Shown here: positions 58,320-64,000 of the stretch, one piece after another
Numbering within the stretch: the first letter of the stretch is position 1
Layout of the letters: each line of letters starts with the position of its first letter
NCBI GenBank assembly: GCA_946539765.1
Contig: CAMNHO010000012.1
Location: 1-64,000 of the forward strand
Length of the DNA stretch: 64,000 bases
Source: UBA4312 sp002394635
GTDB taxonomy: Bacteria > Bacillota_I > Bacilli_A > Erysipelotrichales > Erysipelotrichaceae
Direction of reading: 5' to 3'
Program-made: the position numbers and the translations under genes
The notes under the pieces: generated by a model
Database searches by the model: none
Told to the model about the DNA's origin: nothing
Seen by the model: the letters and a program-made list of their open reading frames with translations, nothing else

Positions 58320-60653
58320 TTATTGATTGTCAGAGTGTGAGAAGGATTGCGGATAAACTTTGTGCCGTAAACGAGGCAATTCCATATCCAACGTTTCCTT
58401 CAGTACCTCTTCCACCGTTTCTACCGGTATGATTTCGATTTGTTCCTTAATGGACTGTGGAACTTCTTTTAGATCTTGTACATTCTCCTTGGGGATCAAA
58501 ACCTTCGTGATACCGGCACGAGCAGCTCCCAGCAGTTTTTCCTTCAAACCGCCAATTGGCATCACCTGTCCACGTAAGGTGATCTCACCAGTCATTGCCA
58601 GCTTAGGATCCACCGGCCGGCCCGTACATAAAGAGGCCAGGGCGGTAAACAGGGCAATCCCGGCCGAAGGGCCGTCCTTCGGGATGGAACCGGACGGAAC
58701 ATGGATATGAATGTCCTTTTCCTTGAAGTTCATCACGTTCAGAGGAAGCCTGGATTTCAACAAGCTAAAGGAGATTCGGGCACTTTCCTTCATGACATCG
58801 CCTAACTGTCCGGTCAGAATGATATCACCGGAGCCTGGCATATCCGTGGTCTCGATAAACAGGATCTCACCGCCCACCGGGGTCCATGCCAATCCGGTCA
58901 CCACACCGATCGGATTCTTTTTTCCGGCCAGTTCGTGATACGTGATCTTCCGCCCTAACAAGTCTTCCAGCTCGTCAATGCCCGGTGTGAATGGAGTGTT
59001 ATCTCCGGCGACGATCCGTGCTGCAGCGACCCTGGCTATGGCAGCCAATTGCTTTTTCAAACCACGCACACCAGCTTCTGCGGTATAATTGTCAATCACA
59101 TATTGAAGTACCTCATCCGATACGATCAGCTGTTCTTTGGATAATCCGTGTTCTTTCAGCACATTTTCCATGAGATGGTCTTTGGCTATATGCATTTTTT
59201 CCTCGGATGTATAGCCACTGATCTGAATGATCTCCATACGATCCAGCAACGGACCGGGAATGGTTTCCAAGCTGTTGGCAGTAGCAATAAAGAAGACTTC
59301 GCTAAGATCATAAGGAAGATCAAGATAATGATCGGTAAAGCTGTCGTTTTGTTCCGGATCCAGTACTTCCAGTAAAGCACTGGACGGATCACCGCTGAAC
59401 CCACCGTTGGTCAGTTTATCCACCTCATCTAAGATCATGACCGGGTTTTTGGAACCGGCCTGTTTGATGCTTTGAAGAACACGACCCGGCATGGCACCTA
59501 CATAGGTTCGTCTGTGCCCGCGGATCTCGGATTCATCGCGGACACCGCCCAGAGACATTCGGACATATTTTCGGTCCAGCGCATGGGCAATGCTCTTTCC
59601 CAATGAAGTCTTACCGGTTCCCGGCGGACCTACTAATAACAGGATCGATCCTTTTTTGTCCTTGCGAAGCTGCAGGATAGCCAAATGTTCAAGAATACGT
59701 TGTTTTACTTTTTCCAGACCATAGTGGTCATCATTCAGTATTTTTTCCGCTTTCTTTAAATCAATATCCTGTTGCGGATCACTTTCCCATGGCAATGCCA
59801 GCATAAAGTCCAAATGGTTTTGTAAAACGGAGATTTCCGGACTTCCCTGAGGCTGTGCGTTTAGCTTATCGAGTTCCTCCAAGGCTGCTTTGCGGATTTC
59901 CTCCGGCATATGGGCAGCTTCGATCCGGGAGGCGTAATCATCCTCCTTGGTTTCCTTGCCTTCATTCAATTCATCCTGTATGGCTTTTAACTGCTCTTTC
60001 AACATTTGTTCCCGATAGAAATGGTTGGCTTTGTTGCTGATCCGCTCATTGATCTGCATGTTCCAGTCAACACTTTCTCTCTGACGGATCAAGGAGTCCA
60101 TAAAATGCAGACTTCTCTCTCGCAGGGAATCCGTTTTAAGAAATTCATAGCGGTCATTGGCTGTCAGATTCATATACTGGGATAAATACATGATCATCGT
60201 ATTGATATCATGAATGGAATCCAGTAGGTTAGTGAACTGCGGATCAATATTGATCTTCTTGTTGATGTCCATAACGATCTGTTTGAGATAGCCTAACATC
60301 TGCTGCTGCATGGTTTCATCCATATCAACGGTTTCCGGTGCCGGTTCAAACTGAGCCAGCTGCAGATCTGAATCATCGGTCAAGCGGATAATACGGACTC
60401 TTTGTCCGGTATGGATCTTTAACACATCGCCTTTGGCACTGTGTTCGATGGACTGCATTTCGAATGTCACACCATAGGAGTGAAATTCACTTTGCTGGGC
60501 ATTTTTGGCGGGAAGGGCTACAAAGACGTGTCGTCCGTTATCCAGAAGCCTTCGCAAAGATGTTCCCATATCCCGGATCCGGATCCGAGCATCAACATTG
60601 GGCAAAATCATTGTATTCCATAAGCCTAATACATATCCTTCTCTGTTTTCCAT
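58320..60653 (-). CDS. lon: ATP-dependent protease Lon
   Basis: A 777-residue AAA+ serine protease. N-terminal substrate domain (about 1-200), coiled coil (about 205-265), AAA+ module with Walker A GPPGTGKTS and Walker B MILDEVDKL, and protease domain with Ser in PKDGPSAGIA and Lys in GGLKEKLLGAA (Ser-Lys dyad). Degrades damaged and regulatory proteins. Start ATG 60653 follows AAGGAA; an upstream ATG at 60683 is in frame but lacks a site. A 16-base TetR-type inverted repeat lies in its leader, and the neighbouring TetR gene points the same way. Confidence 0.95.
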   Translation of the reverse strand: MENREGYVLGLWNTMILPNVDARIRIRDMGTSLRRLLDNGRHVFVALPAKNAQQSEFHSYGVTFEMQSIEHSAKGDVLKIHTGQRVRIIRLTDDSDLQLAQFEPAPETVDMDETMQQQMLGYLKQIVMDINKKINIDPQFTNLLDSIHDINTMIMYLSQYMNLTANDRYEFLKTDSLRERSLHFMDSLIRQRESVDWNMQINERISNKANHFYREQMLKEQLKAIQDELNEGKETKEDDYASRIEAAHMPEEIRKAALEELDKLNAQPQGSPEISVLQNHLDFMLALPWESDPQQDIDLKKAEKILNDDHYGLEKVKQRILEHLAILQLRKDKKGSILLLVGPPGTGKTSLGKSIAHALDRKYVRMSLGGVRDESEIRGHRRTYVGAMPGRVLQSIKQAGSKNPVMILDEVDKLTNGGFSGDPSSALLEVLDPEQNDSFTDHYLDLPYDLSEVFFIATANSLETIPGPLLDRMEIIQISGYTSEEKMHIAKDHLMENVLKEHGLSKEQLIVSDEVLQYVIDNYTAEAGVRGLKKQLAAIARVAAARIVAGDNTPFTPGIDELEDLLGRKITYHELAGKKNPIGVVTGLAWTPVGGEILFIETTDMPGSGDIILTGQLGDVMKESARISFSLLKSRLPLNVMNFKEKDIHIHVPSGSIPKDGPSAGIALFTALASLCTGRPVDPKLAMTGEITLRGQVMPIGGLKEKLLGAARAGITKVLIPKENVQDLKEVPQSIKEQIEIIPVETVEEVLKETLDMELPRLRHKVYPQSFSHSDNQ

Positions 60654-60669
60654 AATACATTCCTTTCTA

Positions 60670-60685
60670 AAATGAATAATCATTT
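60670..60685. promoter_or_regulatory. Candidate TetR operator upstream of lon
   Basis: Inverted repeat AAATGA-N4-TCATTT, 17 bases before the lon start codon. A related sequence lies upstream of the TetR gene itself. Confidence 0.5.
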
Positions 60686-60702
60686 ATTTTAAGAGGTAAA
60701 GA

Positions 60703-60724
60703 TTAGCAGGGAGAATCCCTGCTT
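60703..60724 (-). terminator. Hairpin between the TetR gene and lon
   Basis: AGCAGGGA / TCCCTGCT, eight perfect pairs with a three-base loop, 3' of the TetR gene. The T run is weak, so it may only partly terminate. Confidence 0.5.
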
Positions 60725-60731
60725 TCATCAT

Positions 60732-61292
60732 TTATAACAATGCTGACTGAATGATGCGGATCAGCTCATTCAATCGTTTTTCCTTTTGGGTCGCACTGGC
60801 TGTGTGATCGGAAGCGATGGCCTTGACCGGATACAGGATGATGGCGGAAATGTTTTCCACACTGTAATCCTTGATCAGGTGCAGCTGCTTCATCTTTTCG
60901 GTCAATGCATAGATCTGGCAAAGTCCTTTATGCTCGCTGCATTGTCCGACCATCGAAGGACAGCCGGTAAATTGCTCAATAAAATAGTAGATCTCTTGAT
61001 TCTCAATCACATATTGATAATAACTGCGGATCATATGTTCAATGATCTGAGCTCCAGTCATGGTAATCTGAATGTTTCGGGTCACGGTATGATACAGATC
61101 ATCGGCATACTCCAGATAGATCTGCTGCATCATCGCATCCTTGTTCTCATAATAGATATAGACAGTGGCCGGAGATACATTGGCTTTTCTGGCAATTTTG
61201 GAAATGGAGGTTCCCGCAAACCCTTCTTCTAAAATCAATGTCACAACAGCATCTTTAATGCGTTGTTCTTTTTGTTCATCTTTCGTTCGCAT
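60732..61292 (-). CDS. TetR/AcrR-family regulator
   Basis: A 186-residue regulator. N-terminal DNA-binding domain with AGTSISKIARKANVSPATVYIYYENKDAMM (two stretches, about 25-54), then a variable ligand-binding domain (55-186) containing several Cys (FTGCPSMVGQCSEHKGLC). GGAGAG precedes ATG. Located upstream of lon in the same direction, with operator-like AAATGAAT sequences before both genes, it may control both itself and lon. Cys residues suggest metal or redox sensing (inference). Confidence 0.85.
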   Translation of the reverse strand: MRTKDEQKEQRIKDAVVTLILEEGFAGTSISKIARKANVSPATVYIYYENKDAMMQQIYLEYADDLYHTVTRNIQITMTGAQIIEHMIRSYYQYVIENQEIYYFIEQFTGCPSMVGQCSEHKGLCQIYALTEKMKQLHLIKDYSVENISAIILYPVKAIASDHTASATQKEKRLNELIRIIQSALL

Positions 61293-61312
61293 GATATCTC
61301 TCCATGATAGTA

Positions 61313-61337
61313 TAATAAACGTTCATTCATTTATTGT
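61313..61337 (-). promoter_or_regulatory. Candidate autoregulatory site of the TetR gene
   Basis: On the minus strand AAATGAATGAACGTTT lies 20 to 40 bases before the TetR start, sharing the AAATGAAT half with the site upstream of lon. TATACT, a -10-like box, is next to it. Confidence 0.45.
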
Positions 61338-61410
61338 CAACTATATATTTAAGAAATGTTGATATTTTGTGATTGGAAAGTGATAATGTCCAAGTAGAAG
61401 GAATTGGAAA

Positions 61411-61443
61411 ATGGATCCCACTATACAGTGGGATCCATTATTT
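61411..61443. terminator. Terminator after the carbonic anhydrase gene
   Basis: ATGGATCCCACT / AGTGGGATCCAT, 12 perfect pairs with a four-base loop; A/T runs on both sides. Confidence 0.85.
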
Positions 61444-61995
61444 TTAAAGAAAATCAACTTGTCCGTTTTCGATATGATAGATGGCGCCTTTGACCAACAT
61501 GCCGTGGCTTTCTTCTTTCTTGATCTGAAAGCTGCTTTCTATTTTATCGATGCTACGCTGTACATTTAAACAACAAGCTTTATAGTCATCGGTTTCCTCT
61601 CCGATAGCTTCTTTGATCTCATCCGTGATGTACTTGATATATCCTTGGGGGTCATGGGCAATGGCAGCATCGACTGCTCCGCAGAAGGTATGGCCCAATA
61701 CCAGAACCAAAGGACAGTGCAAATGGGAGGCTGCATATTCGATGCTGCCCAACTGATGATGATCGATCACATTGCCGGCGACCCGGATCACAAAAAGATC
61801 ACCGATCCCCGCCGAGAAGATGCTCTCGGGTATCACCCTTGCATCCGAACACGTAATGATGATCGCATACGGGTGCTGTCCGTTTTCATATGTGTCAATG
61901 CGCTTATCCATGGATATGTCCCCTTGACTGTGGGTGGCATGGATATACGCCTGATTTCCTTGTTTCAATTTTTCAATGACTTCATTTCCGTTCAT
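61444..61995 (-). CDS. Beta-class carbonic anhydrase
   Basis: A 183-residue zinc enzyme interconverting CO2 and bicarbonate. Zinc ligands Cys49, His102 and Cys105 in CSDAR and GHTFCGA, with Asp51 and Arg53 as the catalytic pair and RVAGNV present. It has the short Firmicutes beta-CA form. Start ATG 61995 has AGGTGA nine bases upstream; TTG 62001 would be too close to it. Divergent from the XRE regulator; bicarbonate supplies carboxylases in anaerobes. Confidence 0.9.
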   Translation of the reverse strand: MNGNEVIEKLKQGNQAYIHATHSQGDISMDKRIDTYENGQHPYAIIITCSDARVIPESIFSAGIGDLFVIRVAGNVIDHHQLGSIEYAASHLHCPLVLVLGHTFCGAVDAAIAHDPQGYIKYITDEIKEAIGEETDDYKACCLNVQRSIDKIESSFQIKKEESHGMLVKGAIYHIENGQVDFL

Positions 61996-62048
61996 TTCCA
62001 ATCACCTCGAGATAAGTATATCATCAAATAGAGCTTCCTTTCTTAAAA

Positions 62049-62067
62049 TGTAACACAGTAAGTTACA
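62049..62067. promoter_or_regulatory. Candidate operator between carbonic anhydrase and XRE genes
   Basis: Inverted repeat TGTAAC-N7-GTTACA centred upstream of the XRE gene's CATAAT -10-like box (about 62090-62095). Good candidate for the XRE protein's own site. Confidence 0.5.
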
Positions 62068-62147
62068 TAATGTACGAGCTGGTTTCTTGCATAATAGACA
62101 CAAAGTCAATTACTATTTAGATAGAAAAAAGAAAGGAGCTTTATCCG

Positions 62148-62591
62148 ATGGATCAACTTGGAGATAAGATCGCAAGAAAAAGAAAAGATCTTGGGATGAC
62201 ACAAATAGAATTTGCCCGGCAGCTGTCTGTGACTAGACAAACAGTTTCACGATGGGAAACCAACACAATGATGCCGGATATTGACAAGATCAGCGATATT
62301 GCCAACGTGTTGAATGTGAGCTGTGATTACTTATTAAAGGATGAGGTGGAAGAGGATACAAAAAACGTTTCTTCTGTAAGCCATTTACTTTATGATCTGA
62401 AAGGAAAAACGATACGGATCCAGTTCTTTGATGGAGAAATGGATATAGATCTATTTAAAAAGGAATGTCAGATTTTGGACTTTAAAGGTAATTGGATGAA
62501 AGTGAAGACATCCGGTCCAAAGGGAAGCATAGAAAAATTGATTTCCTTATCGTCTGTTTTATCGGTGGAAGAAATAAAGGAAGGAGACTAA
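62148..62591 (+). CDS. XRE-family regulator with C-terminal beta domain
   Basis: A 147-residue protein. HTH_3 domain at residues 5-60 (LGMTQIEFARQLSVTRQTVSRWE), then a linker and a beta-rich domain (about 83-145: GKTIRIQFFDGEMDIDLF, WMKVKTSGPKGSIEKLISL). The next gene, three bases downstream, carries a similar domain on a membrane anchor. AAAGGAG precedes the ATG at slightly long spacing. Confidence 0.8.
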   Translation: MDQLGDKIARKRKDLGMTQIEFARQLSVTRQTVSRWETNTMMPDIDKISDIANVLNVSCDYLLKDEVEEDTKNVSSVSHLLYDLKGKTIRIQFFDGEMDIDLFKKECQILDFKGNWMKVKTSGPKGSIEKLISLSSVLSVEEIKEGD

Positions 62592-62594
62592 TCA

Positions 62595-62978
62595 ATGAAC
62601 GCTTTTGTTTTTGTACTGGCTTTTTTCGGCTTTCTTTCCTTTCTTGAAATATCTTCCTTGAAAGAAAGAGTTAAAAAGCTGGAGGCCCAGCTGGCAAGGC
62701 TGCAGGGAACTTCCTATCATGATGAACGCATATCGCTGCAGACGATAGCGAGATCCTACATTGGAGAACCGATCCATATCGAATTGAAAGAAGATTACCG
62801 TGATATAGATATCATGACAATCGGAAACCGAAAGACTGGCTTCCTGAAGATCCTCGATGTGGATAAAGACTGGCTTTTGGTCCAGATAGATTCCGGAAAA
62901 GGCAGAAAGAATAAGCTGATCCGTCTGGAAGGGGTAAAGAACATTAAAAGAATCATGGACAACCAACGCAGCGAATAG
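62595..62978 (+). CDS. Membrane-anchored protein sharing the XRE partner's C-terminal domain
   Basis: A 127-residue protein: N-terminal membrane helix (about 3-18), a coiled coil (ISSLKERVKKLEAQLARLQG, 20-39), and a beta domain (about 57-122: GEPIHIELKEDYRDIDIM, WLLVQIDSGKGRKNKLIRLEGV in two parts). GxxIxI, DID, W-h-x-V and the K-L-I-x-L end align with the XRE protein. The start has AAGGAGAC upstream, and the gene is three bases behind the regulator. Likely a pair in which the membrane protein tethers or modulates the regulator. Confidence 0.65.
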   Translation: MNAFVFVLAFFGFLSFLEISSLKERVKKLEAQLARLQGTSYHDERISLQTIARSYIGEPIHIELKEDYRDIDIMTIGNRKTGFLKILDVDKDWLLVQIDSGKGRKNKLIRLEGVKNIKRIMDNQRSE

Positions 62979-63010
62979 GGAATATATACGAATACTTGTA
63001 TATAAAGAAA

Positions 63011-63030
63011 CAACAAGGATGCATCCTTTG
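63011..63030. terminator. Weak hairpin after the XRE operon
   Basis: CAAAGGATGC-type palindrome AAGGATGCATCCTT with little loop, followed by TGTATTTG; may act as a terminator. Confidence 0.4.
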
Positions 63031-63130
63031 TATTTGATCGATTGGAACTGATCCGGAACATCTGCTTGTGGAGACAAAGCGGAAAGGATAAAATAATAGT
63101 GTGCAATCGATACAACGAAAGGAAGTAAAG

Positions 63131-63169
63131 ATGATCAGAATACTATTTGTCTGCCATGGCAGGATATAA
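63131..63169 (+). pseudogene. 5' fragment of a low-molecular-weight protein tyrosine phosphatase gene
   Basis: ATG 63131, with AAAGGAAG upstream, encodes MIRILFVCHGRI and a stop. Intact LMW-PTPs begin hhFVCHGNICRSPMAE, so the active-site loop is cut right after HG. The in-frame sequence after the stop runs about 26 codons to another stop and does not continue the phosphatase. Breakage exactly within the active-site codons suggests an insertion or excision event of a mobile element. Confidence 0.6.
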
Positions 63170-63310
63170 ACAAATCAGCCGTATCCTTTGCCAGTCTTGA
63201 AAAAATTGAATGTGGTATTTCCATACCACAATTCGTACCAGAATAAATAATTCTAAAAAATTAACCGTGCCTGTGCACGTCCTAAAATTACAGACCATGA
63301 CGAGGAAAAA

Positions 63311-63341
63311 TGCAGAAGGAGTCTTGCTCCTTCTGTTTTTT
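63311..63341 (+). terminator. Terminator in the mobile region
   Basis: CAGAAGGAG / CTCCTTCTG with a five-base loop and T6. Confidence 0.85.
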
Positions 63342-63766
63342 CGTGGTACAGAAGTTGAAGGGGCCTGTGACAGTAAAGGCGTAGAGGTTCCTTTTCTGAA
63401 ACTCTTGAAAAAAATTTTTTTCTCAATGTTATTTTATCATAACCGGGTTTTTAGCAAGACTGGGAACGGAAACACAAAAAAACCGAGCTTCATATAGCAC
63501 AGAAAGGCATGGAACCGCCTATTGACAAAACGATTTTCTATGTTATTCTTCTGAACAGTGCATTACGCAATGTTATCTTGAATATTTTGGGTACATTTTC
63601 GAGAAACTACATGGTTGACTCCACCCGTTCGACGGGGTGGATGTGCAACGAAGTGGGATGACATTTTTGACGACAAGCCCGACAGTCGATATAGATGCAG
63701 TATCTCTGCGTCTGTATCAGCTGTCGGGTTTTTTTGTTTAGATCTTTGCATGAGGAGGAGATTTAT
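63342..63766. other. Upstream region of the IS66-type element
   Basis: No gene supported. It contains hairpin CCACCC / GGGTGG (63621-63640) and CCCGACAG / CTGTCGGG (63678-63728) followed by T8, then the AGGAGGAG ribosome site of the orfA-like gene. A left terminal inverted repeat could not be placed with certainty. Confidence 0.5.
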
Positions 63767-64000
63767 ATGAAACCAGAAACGAGGCAGAAGCATATTGCTT
63801 AGCACCGGACACGGGTGGAGAGCTGTGAGAATAGCGGCCTGCCGGTTAGTGAATGGATTAAACTGAATGGTCTTGATAGAAATGCATACTACCGTTCAAA
63901 GAAAGCCTTGGCTAAATTGAACAACGAAGCGTTGAATGACACTTCGACAGAGGAGCCCAAAGATTTGTCGGCTCCGGCGGAGTTGCCTATTCGACCGCGA
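63767..64000 (+). pseudogene. IS66-family orfA (TnpA) with in-frame amber codon, cut by window end
   Basis: ATG 63767 follows AGGAGGAG at six bases. The frame reads KPETRQKHIA, a TAG at 63800-63802, then continues open to base 64000: ESCENSGLPVSEWIKLNGLD and AYYRSKKALAKL match the N-terminal helix-turn-helix of IS66 TnpA. The TAG stands where a Trp (TGG) is usual, so one base change probably inactivated it. TnpB and TnpC would lie outside the window. Alternatively a suppressed or mis-sequenced codon. Confidence 0.7.

Overview
This 64 kb window looks like chromosome from a Gram-positive, low-to-moderate GC anaerobe of the Firmicutes, most likely an Erysipelotrichia-type gut bacterium. The genus call is inference. 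The support is strong AAGGAGG-type ribosome sites, short Rho-independent terminators after most operons, a thick-wall toolkit (LytR-CpsA-Psr protein, FemX-like aminoacyltransferase, LD-carboxypeptidase, MurNAc salvage, sortase-type surface protein), a small alarmone synthetase, and sugar and fermentation enzymes. No rRNA, tRNA or CRISPR array was seen.

Layout. 1-8 kb: end of a HAD phosphatase gene, two tandem hypB GTPase genes, a GNAT-like gene and a membrane gene with back-to-back leaderless-looking promoters, an aromatic-acid-exporter-type protein, fucO, an alpha/beta hydrolase, and a DUF2089-like regulator module lying between a fragment and a full copy of a histidine-phosphatase gene. 8-14 kb: a diaminopentanoate-dehydrogenase-like enzyme, then an operon of a second exporter-type protein, an 807-residue adenosine-deaminase/SLOG-like fusion and a CPBP intramembrane protease, then ogt. 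14-23.5 kb: a frameshifted sugar isomerase, HAD phosphatases, a cytoplasmic GH2-GH26-GH94 oligosaccharide cassette, an S66 peptidase and a PAP2-like membrane protein. 23.7-28.5 kb: an SPFH / zinc-ribbon / TPM operon resembling Bacillus ydjI-ydjG-ydjH, and a GMP synthase lacking the glutaminase domain.

28.6-31 kb: an AAA ATPase gene preceded by three 29-bp repeat units and an intergenic region that folds into several hairpins. 31-34.5 kb: murR/murQ/murP/mupG, a complete route for MurNAc and MurNAc-GlcNAc uptake and degradation. 34.5-41 kb: ATC-hydrolase-like protein, polysaccharide deacetylase, YccF, a three-gene gamma-glutamyl cluster (class II amidohydrolase, GCS2-type ligase, GshA-type ligase) and a 38-residue lipoprotein-like gene. 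41-51 kb: RNase Z, esterase, MATE pump, a small membrane gene with a poly-A frameshift, FemX-like protein, acyltransferase, lipoprotein, LCP protein, and a transcribed-looking gap with a tiny ORF and strong hairpins. 50-58 kb: alarmone synthetase fused by overlap to a GT8 gene, a Cna-B surface adhesin with an unusual sorting signal, an ECF sigma/ABC-transporter operon and a YcxB-like protein. 58-63 kb: lon with a neighbouring TetR gene and matching candidate operators, beta-carbonic anhydrase, and an XRE regulator paired with a membrane protein that seems to share its C-terminal domain. 63-64 kb: mobile-element debris, namely a truncated LMW-PTP gene start and an IS66-type orfA with an in-frame amber codon.

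The most unusual items are the deaminase-SLOG operon, the iteron-flanked ATPase with its structured neighbour, the gamma-glutamyl cluster, the regulator/membrane pair with a shared domain, and a recurring -10-N6-ATG leaderless start arrangement.
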